From positions 1-64,000 of the forward strand of contig VXIS01000028.1 in the NCBI GenBank assembly GCA_008704415.1: a stretch of 64,000 bases of DNA, in the 5' to 3' direction. Position 1 is the stretch's first letter; every line of letters starts with the position of its first letter. The notes below the pieces were generated by a model. The model ran no database searches, was not told the origin of the DNA, and was given only the letters and a program-made list of their open reading frames with translations. Positions 11,039 through 22,229 of the stretch are shown piece by piece. The DNA comes from Sphaerosporella brunnea (taxonomy: Eukaryota > Ascomycota > Pezizomycetes > Pezizales > Pyronemataceae). The translations under genes were made by a program, and so were the position numbers.

Positions 11039-11720
11039 TAGGGCGCGTTTGTAACCCCGAGAAACTGAGCATTTCGTCCGTTAGCAGGGGTCCTTCCGTT
11101 TCACTCAACTTTGGGGTGTTTGGAACGGCAGACAAGCTCCGTTTCTGAAACGGACACACCCAAAGGCGCCCTAACAAAGCGTCCAGAAAAAAAATGTACC
11201 TCGCGAGGTACATTTCACGTCCGTTTCTTGACCACCCCACGCTACAACAACAAATTATTTACATCACGTGCGCTCCGCCCCTGCGTTACCCGCTCAACAC
11301 GACCAAAAAAAATAATTCGCAGTTCCTCAAGATTGGGCAGTGGCAGCAGAATAGCTGACGCTTGCGGGAATGAAGAGAGACTGTTGATGATGGACCCGGA
11401 GGCATGCTGAGCGGCAGCGACATAAGCGGCGAGTCTCTTCGTTGATGGCTTGGAAATTTTTTTTTCGAGCGGCCGGTGGACGAGGTCCGTGAAGTGTGCA
11501 GGACGTCATTATTGTAGGGATGGTGAAGTCTAGGAGTGAACAGGAGACAACGGGATACCATCACGAGCTCTAGTGTTAAAAAAAAATTCCACTTGCTACT
11601 GACACCACGTTCTTGGTGTTTGGAAAAAGCGTCCGTTTGATGGTTACGTCCGTTTGCCGGTGGGAAATGGACGCTTGCGCTTAACGGACAAAAGATCGTC
11701 CGTTGTTTCCAAACGCGCCC
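11039..11720. mobile_element. non-autonomous DNA transposon(s) with GGGCGCGTTTG ends
   Basis: TAGGGCGCGTTTG at 11039-11051 is matched in inverted orientation at 11161-11173 (12 of 13), giving a 135-bp element. The same end is also matched in inverted orientation near 11707-11720 (TTTCCAAACGCGCCC), giving an element of about 680 bp. The inside carries repeated CGTCCGTTT motifs in both orientations (around 11078, 11144-11157, 11209, 11627, 11643, 11696), a pattern of subterminal transposase-binding repeats. No coding capacity. Either one element holds a smaller related one, or two related elements overlap. Confidence 0.5.
11192..11215. repeat. 24-bp perfect palindrome
   Basis: The halves AAATGTACCTCG and CGAGGTACATTT are exact reverse complements with no spacer. 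It lies inside the non-autonomous element. Confidence 0.85.
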
Positions 11721-12116
11721 CTGGCCGCAAAGTTTTCTACGCAGGTTAATCATCAACGGGCTATGGCAAAACACTATCCCACGCTTGACGATTATTTTCG
11801 CAAGCTGCAGAAACAACGCAAGATTCACGCCTTCTGCCCTGACGATGTATGGAACATGGATGAAAAAGGGTTTATCCTTGGGTACTTGAGCAAGGAAAAA
11901 GTGATCCGCCTTGCGGGCAAGCTTTCGCTCCGCGTTACGCAAGACGGAACGCAAGATGTACTCACCGTCATCGAGGGCTGCCATGCAGTTCTATATGTTC
12001 TACTATTTTTCATCGTATTCAAGGGCCCTGGTCAGTATATGGTTTGGCACTCGAGCACAGCGGATCCAGACATGACCTTCGTTTCGGTCGGTGAACGTGG
12101 TTTTCTTCGAGATTAA
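11703..12116 (+). pseudogene. pogo/Fot1-like DDE transposase fragment
   Basis: The ORF contains DDVWNMDEKGFILGYLSK, which fits the first catalytic Asp region (NMDEKG) of pogo-type DDE_1 transposases. About 35 residues later TQDVLTVIEGCHA resembles the following (R)E.VTVIE block. The N-terminal DNA-binding domains and the second and third acidic motifs are absent. It abuts the right end of the GGGCGCG element. A GTACGT donor-like site at 12162 follows, but no continuing exon was recognised. Confidence 0.6.
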
Positions 12117-12774
12117 ACTTGCGCTTGGGACTGTTTCGGAACGAGTGGATGCGATCGCACAGGTACGTGCTGAATCGAACGCTGTATGGATACGTCAAGT
12201 CGGGCATCGCGTAATAGACGTCGCTGGTGTACTTCGGCCTCAGGTTCTTTCCTGAAGGTGACGCCTGCGACCACGATAACTACAAACAGGGCTGCCACCA
12301 GCCGATGTTTGGCATTCTAACCCGCGAGAAGTCCTTCTATTTCTTCCGTTTCGAGAGACAGGAGCCAAACCGTGCGCTTAACATTTCAATCCGGGTTTGG
12401 GGCGGCATTTATGACGGCTTGGAATACGTCCCCCTTGTGCCGTTCAGGCAATGCCGCTCACCTATACAGTTCGTCTCCAGGCTCCACCCAGTTTGTGACG
12501 TCATCTATGCAGTGTTGGTCACTGCCTACATAGATTCGATCAATCCATTCCCAGTGTTCCTCACAGTCCAGTCCGACCAGTCCTGAGCGCGGACCGGACC
12601 TGGACCACATCGTGTAAGTCCAGTCCGAGAGATTGCCCCGGACCAGCAGTTCTTTGGCAGCGTATGGACTGGACCGCCTGCAGGAGATCCAGTCACCCCG
12701 ATACTTCCTATTACATAAAGATTTTACATGCATACAACCCGCGCCCTCAAAACCCGTATGCCAAACCCCGGCCA
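12117..12774. other. no gene recognised; GGTCC-rich patch
   Basis: Between about 12565 and 12680 the words CAGTCC, GGTCC and GGACCGGACC recur in both orientations, like the subterminal region of a hAT-type element. No terminal repeat pair or target duplication was found, so no element is called. Confidence 0.3.
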
Positions 12775-13504
12775 TATATTAATTTATCCGCCGCGCGCTC
12801 CAAAACTCCTTTATGCGTCACGCTCAGGCTATTAGACCATGCCCCCATTGAGTTGCTGGATGCAGAGCGCATTTGGCATCTCCTCAAGCTCTGAATTTCA
12901 GCATGGCTCGCGCTTCTGAGCCCATCTTGGTGCCAACCTAAGTGCTTCCGGGCATAGTGTTTGCATGCGCCACAGTAATATTCAATCCAGTTAAGTTCGC
13001 AGTTGAACTTAGAATAGAACCCTACTAGGTGTATCGCATCCTCGACAATCTCTTCGATCTGACTGCGCTGACCAGTAAAGTCAGGCTGCGCCGCCAGGAT
13101 AGCTGCCGCACAACAGGTGCGATCCGCCAGGCCTTCGATACATACGGGCTTTTCAACCCTGTTTGTCTTTTGTCTGGTTCCGCTGAGCCCTCACCATCTG
13201 GTCGTGCGGAGAGATCTGCAATGAGATTCTCCAAATACTCGTTCTCTCGTTCCCCTCCACTTTCCTCCTCCTGCTCCTGATCCTGTTCCTCGCCGTCATC
13301 ATTTCCCTCATCGTACTCCTCAAGCTCATTCTCCAAAGCTTCCCTTCCAGCTGCCAGGCTTTGATTTAATTCAGGCTCGGCATCGCTGGGACATTCACAA
13401 TTGCCGCCGAGAGATTCGCCATCGTCGAGACGCCTGTGCTTCCCGGCGCCTCCAATGGCACGATATTGTTGTAGAAATAAGGTTTGTTTGCTCGCTCTGC
13501 CCAT
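12775..13504 (-). pseudogene. DDE transposase C-terminal relic (Tc1/IS630-like)
   Basis: The minus frame reads FYSKFNCELNWIEYYCGACK, matching the third acidic motif region (KFHCELN.IE..WG..K) of a large fungal DDE transposase family. Upstream in the gene (higher coordinates) is an acidic linker (159 codons, 13025-13504) rich in Glu/Asp and then SPYVSKAWRIA. Stop codons and frame changes separate the pieces. A second, shorter and more damaged copy lies at 43220-43445. Confidence 0.65.
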
Positions 13505-13883
13505 TGCTGGCGTAGGTGTGATACGGGTTTGGAGGCAGCTAGCCCAGGTATTGTGGATTCAAGTTTTGTACGACTTTGCTGAAAGTCCTGACGAAAGAGG
13601 ACTCGCGTCTGGCCTCACTCTGCAGACGTTATAACTTTTAAGGTATTTGCAGCTGGCTATAGCGGGGCCATGTTTGTTTTCGTGGGTCCAAGTTTTCACA
13701 ATTTATAAAGACGATTTTTAAAAGCCAGCACCTAAGGGCAGGAACGGTGCGTGCGGAAAGCACTGGATTGTAGAGCGCATCTGCGATGGGTGCTTGATGT
13801 TCGTTTCGCTGTGATTTTCTGCACGGGGACGACGGCTTTGATTGTAGTCGTCCGTCTCCACCAACCTGTGACGCACGACGACG

Positions 13884-14607
13884 ATGTGTCAAAATGTGAT
13901 ACCTGCCTTTACTCGGTATGGAATGAGCTCAAACTTACAGATACAGGGCATCAAAGGACGCTCATTCTCCCACTGTATTCATATCTATCCCCCCATGGAT
14001 GGTTGTCATGTGGCAAGGGCCCGCGGGGGATCCTCCGGCTTTCCGGATCAAAATGTGCTACCGGCCTTTACCCTGTAGGGAATAAGCTCAGACTTACAGA
14101 TATAGGCCATCAAAGGACGCTCAGGCAACCGCTATATTCAAATCTATTCCCCCATGGATGGTTGTCATGTGGGATGGCCCAGCGGTGGGTGCTGTGGCTG
14201 TCCAGGTCAAATTGTGCTACCGGCCTTTACTCTGTATGGAATAAGCTCAGAATTATCGATATAGACCATCAAAGGACGATCATCCTCCCACTGTTCCCCA
14301 ATCTATCCCCCCATTGATGGTTGTAAAGTAGGATGGCCCAGCGACGGGTCCAGTGGCTCTCGGGGTCAAAATGTCATACCCGCTTTTACGCTCTATGGAA
14401 TGAGCTCAAACTTACAGATATAGGGCATCCAGGGCCGGTCCTTCTCCTATTGTATTCAAATCTATCCCCCCATGGATGGTTGTCAGGTGGGGTGTCCCCA
14501 CGAATGGTCCTGTGGCTCGCCGGGTCAAAATGTGTTAACGGCCTTGACTCTCTATTGAATGAGCCCAAACTTACAGATGTAGGGCATCAAAAGACGCTCA
14601 TTCTCAG
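13884..14607. repeat. tandem array, 159-bp unit, about 4.5 copies
   Basis: Landmarks such as CCCCCATGGATGGTTGT recur at intervals of exactly 159 bases (A of CATGG at about 13995, 14154, 14313, 14472). Each unit also carries GGAAT(G/A)AGCTCA.A.TTA.CGATATAGG-like and CATCAAAGGACG blocks. Copies differ by roughly a tenth of positions. The 188-codon frame that runs through the array exists because 159 is a multiple of three; I do not treat it as a gene. One further unit is at 19436-19590. Confidence 0.85.
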
Positions 14608-14905
14608 GCATGTAGATGACCGTGCTGGTTGGAGCTCTGCCGTGGGCGTTGCTTGGCGGACGTTTGGAAGATGGCTGGGAGGTGGGCGTTTGCTGGCGGA
14701 TCCAGGGTCCTATATTTGTCCAAATCTCAGCGCTAGTCAATAACCGCTGGTCTTGAGCAATCATCGTTGGGTTCAGACCTTTGGCGCATGTAGTAAACCG
14801 TGTTGGGTGGTGGTCATCAGCTGGCGTCGCTTGGTTGATCGTTGGTACGTCGGCGGGCACCCGGCGGGCTGCGGCCTGCAGCTTGCGTATGGTGGGTAAA
14901 TTACC
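14608..14905. repeat. second satellite (B type) following the 159-bp array
   Basis: Blocks CATGTAGA(T/C)GACCGTGCTGGT, CAAATCTCAGCG and AACCGCTGGTCTTGAGCAAT recur here and at 19.62-20.83 kb. The copies are diverged and unevenly spaced. Confidence 0.6.
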
Positions 14906-14919
14906 AGTGCTCGACGTCA

Positions 14920-15280
14920 CCTAAGGTCGAGCAGGTGTTACAGAGGGTCGAGCATGGCACCAATACTCGAGCGTGCTCGATTCTCGACGTGACATAGGGT
15001 CGAGCATGCACCAGGTGCTCGAGGTAGAGCAGGGTAAGGTCGAGCATGCTGGAGAGGCTTCAAGTTGACCAGGGTAATGCCGAGCATGCTAAGGGTCAAG
15101 CACGCTACGGAATACGGCCCATATGCCTAATCGAATACCTTCAGGAGTCCGCATGGAGTCCCCAGTGATACTTGCTCACCTGGAAACCAGTGCCACTGAG
15201 TGATGGCTCGTGCTGGAAATGGGCACTGAGTGTTGGTTCATGCTGGAAATAGTGATAGCTTGTGCTGGAAGATTGAATTC
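14920..15280. repeat. two short-repeat clusters
   Basis: At 14920-15110 the word GGTCGAGCA(TGC) recurs about every 25-50 bases with variants. At 15185-15275 a unit of about 36 bases, CACTGAGTG(T/A)TGG(T/C)TC.TGCTGGAAA, is repeated two to three times. No coding sequence was recognised. Confidence 0.6.
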
Positions 15281-15649
15281 GTGGTGGTAGCGGCGGACCA
15301 TGTCCATGGCTTTTGCAATTGCAAACCATATCCAATGTCAATCCCAGGGTATCCTCGCCTCCGTTGTCCGTCGTAGTGCGCCTTGCCGCGGTTCAGCCAT
15401 CAGCAGCGTGTTCTTGCCACTTCGGAGTTGTATCCGTGCTGTTACCCCCCAGCCGCATCCAACATGCAGTGTCCTTGAACCCAAATGTCCACAGGATCTC
15501 GGCCTTCGACGATCCTATCTTTCCAGGAATCGATGGTATATACACGTACTCCTGGCTAGGCACTTCCTGTTGACGTGTGCCCATGCCATGTATGCCTGCC
15601 CCCGCCTTTCTACCTGGGCCTGCTAGGTCACGGTAGGTGCGGTGTTGGC

Positions 15650-17600
15650 CCTTGCTCCGAGGCGTGGTTCAAATTTGTGGGTGAAGCGCTTCCTTTTTCC
15701 CGGTGTACGGCCATTGACCCAGATTGAATCCATGCGGTGGCGTTCTTATCTTGCTTTGTGGGTTCCCAACTTCGCAAAACTTAGGGTTGACCTGGCGGCC
15801 GGCCGGACTATTGACCGCCCTGGAGACCACCCTCGTCAATCCCGCAATTCGCCGCATTTTATCGAGCCGGTGGTCCAACCAACAGTGCCGCCAAGGTAAA
15901 AGTCCGGGCCGACTGGTCACCAGCTCCGCGTTGAACCACTTCCTTTCCGATGTCAAGCCAGGTTCACTCTCCGTGAATCCACGCGAAGAACTTCTCCAAT
16001 GCCTGTCGCGGAGTCGGATCTTTGGACTGGGTTTTTAGATTTTTGGCGTTCAAAAAGAGCTGCAAACCTCGAAAATTTCCTCACGACATCGCTCCAGGTT
16101 TGATTGACAGCTTCGGCAGGTGGATAATAGCGCAGGATTTGGACTCAGCCTGCGGAACCATAATCAACCAAGCGGCCTTCACGAGCCATCAGTTTGTCGC
16201 ATCACGGAAACTGGAGGGTAGGCGCTGCTGTTGATCCAGATCGAGATGACGACGAACCGCAGGAAGAAACAACTCATGAAAAAAACGTCGCAGCTGCGTC
16301 TGGGTCGAAAGTTGGTTGCTTCGCCGTCTGCATCGTCCTGGAGGGGTGGCAACAAAACGTATACCGCAAAACATTCGCTCCCAGTCTGTCGGCCTCATGA
16401 ACGGCAATCTGTTCATGGTGAGCAGTTCACACCCCAGGCACCCTGCCAGTTGCGGCGCGCAGCTTGGTGGCTTCCGCTAGACTCACGAAGCGCGGGCCAT
16501 CGCCGGTTCCCCGATCCTGGGTCTCCATATGTCTGCGAATCTCTGCATGGACGGCGTGCTCGCAACGCACAAATTGTTAGAAAGCGATTATTGGGCAGTG
16601 GTTTGGAACTGTAGAAGTGGTAGAAGTGTTTGTGCTTCATTCACTTCACCGAGGCAGTCGGCGCGTCCTTATATACTGAAAGATCCTGCGCTCCGCGGAA
16701 ATAAACAGAAAACCAAGCAGTAAACAACCATACAGAGGGTTGTGCAATCCGCAATCTCGAAATGCCAAACATCCGGATATCGGACTCCTTCCTCATCTCC
16801 CTCAGACGCTCAGCGTGTCCTCGTCTCGCCGCATATGCTCCTTGCAGTATAGTGGCCGCCCATATTCTGTTCCATCACAAATGTCAACTGGTCATCGTCC
16901 AGACTCCAGAAAATTTCCCGTCGCTGTGATAAAGGCAGCTCTCGCTTGGCTGCGGCCACGTGGTTGATGAGGGGCAACTGGGTTGGCGGCCTCCGGCGGT
17001 GCTCAGACAACCTCTTCGACATCTTGTCCACCAAGTCGTGGTGACCACCTTGCTCGGCGGCGACCCCCGGCACGCTCCCCAATGGCAAGTCCAACGTTGG
17101 TACGAAGATTTTCGTCCGGGAAATGGGAGCTGGACACGCTGCTTGGTGAACTGCGACTGGACACGCTAAGTGCTGGGGGTATGAAATCGTCGTCCTCGTC
17201 ATCATCGTGGTCGCAGTCATGCAGCACAGGGAGCAAAAGTACAGGCCGGAGCTGAGACTCAAGGTCCCGATCTACCAGGCTGGCTGCCGACGAGACCGAA
17301 GCGAATGGCGCGAATCCGGTTATGGAGACCTGGGAAAGGGGGTAACGGGACATTGGCGTGAACTGTGGCGGAATTCGGGATGGTCGGAGGGGCTGCTGTG
17401 CGGCGGTTGGATTTTCAACTTGGACTGGGGAGCTATATGGACATACAGTTTGACGCCAACTGGGAAGTACTTGCCCAGTGAGGTCCGGCGGCCGGTTCAA
17501 AACCACCTTTTGTAATTGTGCCGCCAACGCTTTATCCCACTCGCCCGAATCGTCGGGCGACTGGGCTGAGTCACTCGCAGGGCCGAGGCTGGCCAAGTCC
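15650..17600 (-). pseudogene. decayed coding element of unknown type
   Basis: The minus strand carries a run of frames that look translated. The first is 197 codons (17596-17003), beginning MASLGPASDSAQSPDDSGEW, Ser/Pro-rich with an acidic DDDEDDD patch. It continues in another frame (to 16810) as LVDKMSKRLSEHRRRPPTQL. Further fragments follow near 16416-16189 and 15956-15669. The disordered N-terminal product resembles a Gag or LINE ORF1 in style only; no zinc knuckle, RT or transposase motif was seen. It is probably one or more old mobile elements. Confidence 0.35.
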
Positions 17601-17916
17601 GACTGCTGATTATCTGCCGGCGGAGGGGATACTCCCTCCCGCTGCCGAACCAGGATATCTATCTCGACTATTGTGGCTTGGGTTTGTTGTGAAGAAAAGA
17701 TGAGATCAGATCATGGCCAGATAAAAGGAAATGCTCCCGGTCGCGATTAGATTTCGGATCTCCGTGAGTGCTTATCTGAGATGATCACGCTGATATCTAA
17801 ATGGTCAGGTTGATCTCGGCATAATCACCACGCCATCATAGACGATCTGCCAGATCAAGAGCTTTATGGCGTGGCGCGCTTGCTAATCTCGCCATCTCGC
17901 TCCACTCGAACAACTG

Positions 17917-19110
17917 TCAAATGAAAAAGAAGCGGCAATGGGTAAATGACATAGGAGAAGAGTGGGTAGAAGGGATACAAAGGCAATTCGTAAAAGAACA
18001 TAGAGGCACTCGCGGTTCGGTCCAGTAAAGAGATGGTCCAGTCGGCGTTTTGCCTACCCGCAACCCGAAGAAGCGAGACGCGAGGGTTTTCTTAGCTTTG
18101 AAGGCGACGGGGTTGCTTTTCTTCCTATGCCTACAGTATCGTTTGGGCACGCAGTGCTCGTGTAGCCAAGCTGCCTGAGTGTGCGACTTCGCTTGTGTTA
18201 TGCTGCGTCCAACAGCCGCAAGCGAGGCGGTTCCAAGGAGGTCTTCTGCGATGGGCCAAAGGTGATTCTCTGCAGCTTCTTTGGCGCCAGCTCTAGGCCA
18301 GCCGCAATGCCAGGAAGTTCCGCACCATAAGCTTCCTTGTTGTCGCCGATATAGGCGTGAAACCTTTCCAGCTGTTTTGCCGCGAAGCGATCTGCGTCGC
18401 ACCTGGATGACCACCGTCCCCGTTGTCTAGTCGAGATCCGTCCGATAATACCGCTACAGGATTATTGCAGGGTGCCTGATCCGTGGTGGCAGCCATCAAA
18501 GCCTCATCTGAGTGCAGCATGACGACCCGCCCGGATGGTCGCATGAGCGATTGGGTACCCTGTTCTGTGCTCACCGGCTGACCAGAAAATGATGCGGCCA
18601 GCCTCTCAAATACGGTGCCTGGGGGACTAGTCTGCCACGGCTCACCAAGCGAGTCAACGCTCACAAAGCGCAGTAACCGTTGGACGGTGGTGACAGAAGC
18701 TTCGTCGGCAGCCGCGCAGTGGAGGAGCCTGGCGCGTAGACGATCTACAGCTGGGTTGCCTTTTGGGGTAGCCAAGAGTCGCCCAGCGAAACGGCGTCTT
18801 CGGTGATTGAGGATGGTGCTGGTATCACTACGGCGCGCTTCACACACCAGCGTTCCAAGGCGCCGAGTGTGGCCCTTGCCTGCCGATTCACTCGCTTTTG
18901 GAGGTCATCTCGCCGGCCCTTCTGGCCGTCCCACCATAGTTCGGCGGCGTAGATCGCTTGCAGCTGTACACGTCTGACATTTGCCGGCGCCAGGCCGAGC
19001 CTGCCTGATAGAGATTTGATGCGTGATCCCGTTGCTAGTTGCCTTGGATTCGGAGTGGTTTGACTGCAAGTCCAGGTTATAAGTCAATGGTCTGAGCCGG
19101 TCTGGCGCCT
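17917..19110 (-). mobile_element. LINE ORF2 relic (RT end and RNase H)
   Basis: On the minus strand, in order: IYAAELWWDGQKGRRDDLQK and VNRQARATLGAL (18.78-18.96 kb), the thumb region after RT in Tad-like LINEs; then VLSDGSRLDNGDGG (about 18.43 kb), the start of RNase H with its first Asp; then KAKKTLASRFFGLRVGKTPT (about 18.05 kb), the conserved tail. Several frame changes and stops separate these blocks. The catalytic RT domain and the 3' end are not present. Confidence 0.75.
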
Positions 19111-19197
19111 CGTTTGCACGTGTGGGTTTCGTCATTCCATATAGTCAGTGCGCAGCGATTGAAGCCATGCATTGTTGCGGCTGGCTTGGTCCCACAT

Positions 19198-19432
19198 AGT
19201 GATGGACACAAGCCGGCTCGAGCCCGATTCGGCTCAACCGAGTGCCACGCTCGTAGAGCCGAGTCGAGCCTGCAAAGCTCGAGTCAAAGCTTGAGCTGCC
19301 ATGCTATGTTGATGCACGAGCTGGCCCGGGTATATGAGGATCAATGTCAGGGTCAGATTCTGGTTCTGCTTTCGCTATGTACAGATCACACTTCGCGCGC
19401 ACCGTAACCATCCTTTGACATATCACTCCAAT
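19198..19432 (-). mobile_element. isolated right end of the hAT family
   Basis: It begins AGTGATGGACACAAGCCGG and continues with the GAGCCGAG-rich subterminal region and the 3' UTR block GATCAATGTCAGGGTCAGA, collinear with the reverse complement of the right end of the full hAT at 47430-47656. The rest of the element is missing. Confidence 0.75.
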
Positions 19433-19435
19433 AGC

Positions 19436-20830
19436 TGGAAGCTGTTACTCTCATTGGAATGATCTCAAACTCGTAAATATAGGGCATCAGAGGACGCTCT
19501 TGCTCTCGCTGATCCCAGATTTAACCTCCCATAGATGGTTGTTGTGTGATGTGGCCCCGCGGAGGTCCTATGGCTTGTCCGGTTCAAAAATAGCTGGACG
19601 CTGTTACTTTCCGGGAGGCAGGCGAGCTCCGGTGGCTCCCGAGGCGTTGCACTGTCCCAAATCTCAGCGGTGTTCAACATCCGCTGGTCCTGAGCAATCG
19701 TCGCTCGGAACCGATCTTTGAAGCATGTAGACGACCGTGCTGGTCGTTGCTCAGCAGTGGGCGTCACTCGGTTGACGTTTGGTCGGTGGAACAGCGCAGG
19801 CTCTGGTGATCGAGCGTCTCTAAAGCAGGAGGAGTGTTTTGGAGGTCGCTGGAACCTCAGGAGGCCAATTTTCTCAAACTTGTTCAGTATCCCAATTTGT
19901 TGCGCCTATCATTTGATATCGTAACGATACGGGCACTAGCCCAACACCTCTGCGCACACAGTTTCTATGCATACGGCGGAGCATCCCTGCAGTAGGTGGT
20001 GTGTGGACCACCCTACGTTGACATTTGGGAAAGGGGGGCCTACGGCGGCCTACCGGGGTCTCATATCTCTACAAATCTCAGCGGTGGTGAGTAACGGCAG
20101 GTCTTAAACAATCGTGGGTTCGAAAAGGAGTCCTATACATCTGCAAAATGTTTCCTGTTGCCGGCAAACCGCTGACGGCTCTTCTTTGATGTGTGGCAGG
20201 TTGTCAATTGACGATGGGAACAGGCCTCTATACATGCAGAAGATGTCTCGGTGTGCTGATGGCGTCAAGAGGACGATTCATTGACGTTTGGTAAATGTGC
20301 AGGCTCAGGCCGTTCCCCAAGGGCATAATAACACCCCTACTCTCAGTGGTGGTCAGATACCGCTGCTCCTACGCGATTGTAGTTTGGAACAGAGCTTCTA
20401 TCCAGGCACAAAATATTTCCACCTGCTCGCGCTTGGCGGATGTAGCATTGTTGACGTTTAGTAAGTGGCCAGGTTCTGGCGGGTCCCGGGGGTCATATAT
20501 CTGTCGAAATGTCATCTGGGGTCACGAACCGCTGTTCGTGAGCCATCATCCTTTTGTCCAGAGCCTCTACACGAATAGACCATGTCCCAGTTTGGTGGAA
20601 GCGTGCTGACATTTCTTTGTTGACCTTTTCCAAGTAGCCTTATATCCGCGATGATGAATAGCCGCTGCTCCTGAGCACTCATCGCCTGACCAAGATCTTC
20701 TATACAGATAGGAACTGTCTCCGGTTGCTGGCGGTTTTCGGCTGTAAATCTCAGGCGTGGTCAACTGCTGCTCCTGAGCGCTCTTCGTCAGGCTCAGACC
20801 TTCTGTACATGTGTTGTAGTTCAATTCCGC
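19436..20830. repeat. single 159-bp unit followed by diverged B-type satellite
   Basis: 19436-19590 matches one unit of the 13.9-kb array (GGAATGATCTCAAACT, ATAGGGCATCAGAGGACG, CCATAGATGGTTGT). From about 19620 to 20830 the B-type blocks recur: CCGCTG(G/C)TCCTGAGCA near 19681, 20096, 20359, 20528, 20661 and 20764, with spacings between about 100 and 410 bases. The A-then-B order is the same as at 13.9-14.9 kb. Confidence 0.65.
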
Positions 20831-20849
20831 TGTAATGAAAGAGAGACAG

Positions 20850-21960
20850 ACAGCCGAGGCGTCCCCCCACAAGTTATATACTGCGATCATGTGATGACAC
20901 AACCCTTCATTGTTTGAACCCTCGTCATACTTCCAGGGAACTATGCACTCCAACTCATACTCGGCGGCACCCGACTTGAGAACTCGCACCGGTGGTTCTT
21001 GGGGTTGGTCAGGCATTCCGGGTATATATCGTTTGAAAAGAGCCTCATTTTGGGTTCTATGGATCCGTAAATGGCTTGGAAGGTCGGAGATGTCGAAAGC
21101 ATTTTCCCCGCGGTTCTCGCCCAAGATATAAGGTCCGATGAACTTCTGACGGAGCGCTGGGCTGAGTCGTGCTTGCTCTGGTCCGGCAGCCGCAGCGGCA
21201 TATGTCAATGGCACGTTCTCTGTTGAAACCATAACTTTGTCGCCTGTTTGAAACGGGTGCACTTGCCGGGATTTGTTGGCTGTTCTCGCTATGATTGCTC
21301 TACAGTACGCAGTAAATCACGCATCCTGCGTAGGTTTTGTGCATAGTGGTGACGAAACTGACGGCCTCCTCCCCGTGGCCAGGCTTCGCTTGTCGAACGC
21401 AACCTGTAATCAGGTCCAATGGCGTTCGGGGTGTCGATAGTTTCAGACGTTGCCTGAGGCACCACCGTCTCTGCCGGCAGTGCTTTCAGCTGTGCGATCT
21501 CTTCCTGAAACGTCTTGCTGTCCGCCCTCTTGTCCTCTCGCAGCATCGTGTACTGCTCCTGAGGACATTGTGTTTCTGAATTGCGACGTCCAGCTCTTCA
21601 TTCAGCTCATCGTGGTTTTCCATGTACTCGTCGTCAAGTGCGGTCATATATCGATTGGTTTGTCCGTCGTACTCGTTAGGGCCCTTCTCGATCAGAAAGT
21701 TCCTGTATTCCTTGAATCCCGGCGTCCTGGGATCCGTTGTTCGAGGGTTGCTGAACGGCTGAGGTGTGCCGGGAAATGCGTCGTCTGGCTACCAAACTGC
21801 AGATTCGGGTGGGTTGGTCTCTAGTGTCGAGCGCCGGTCGCTCCTCTTCTGATAAGAGGACGTCGCTGTCGACATCGTTGTGGGGGCGTCTTGTCGTCAA
21901 GCGCCAAGCGCCGGTGCTTGCTGTATCGCTGGTGGTTGTTGGAAACTGGCTTTCTAGGCA
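20850..21960 (-). mobile_element. Ty3/Gypsy relic: Gag-like start joined to integrase C-terminus
   Basis: The minus frame from 21262 reads FQTGDKVMVSTENVPLTYA, LSPALRQKFIGPY and FDISDLPSHLRIHRTQNEAL, the standard C-terminal region of Gypsy integrase, followed by an EYELE.I chromodomain-like start. Higher up (21289-21900) are acidic and Arg/Gln-rich frames (for example MTTRRPHNDVDSDVLLSEEE) that look like a Gag N-terminus. Protease, RT and RNase H are missing, so this is an internally deleted or rearranged copy. A piece of Gypsy integrase core in the same orientation lies at 24031-24190, on the other side of the Copia element. Confidence 0.6.
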
Positions 21961-22007
21961 TGGGTGATGGACGGATGAGGACGAGTGAGAGCGAGTGATT
22001 GGAGGAG

Positions 22008-22167
22008 TGATATGCTGTGATGGAATACCGAGTGATATTGCACGAGGCTTGGAAAGGGTAGATGTACCGGTAGATTATCCTCCTAGAGCATCATCAGTCA
22101 ATCTTACCTTCACCCCTCACCATTGTCTCTCTCACACTTGATCTCAACACAGACACCACTTTCAACA
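22008..22167 (+). repeat. probable 5' LTR end of the Copia element
   Basis: The sequence ends ...TTTCAACA directly before the primer site and could begin at TGATATGC (22008), giving TG...CA ends. The left boundary is a guess because no 3' LTR is present to compare. Confidence 0.35.
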
Positions 22168-22183
22168 GGTTATGAGCCCGGCG
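22168..22183 (+). other. Copia primer-binding site for an initiator tRNA-Met half molecule
   Basis: GGTTATGAGCCCGGCG is complementary to the anticodon arm of eukaryotic initiator tRNA-Met (CGCCGGGCTCATAACC), the priming mode known for Drosophila copia and Ty5. It lies 47 bases before the Gag ATG. Confidence 0.6.
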
Positions 22184-22229
22184 TGTTACCACTAGCCAAA
22201 AAGACCAATCCAGACCTACCCTACGAAAC

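Noticed and set aside
13751..14743. Long ORFs of 188 and 136 codons as genes
   Set aside because: They lie on the 159-bp tandem repeat, whose length is a multiple of three, so the repeated unit stays open without selection.
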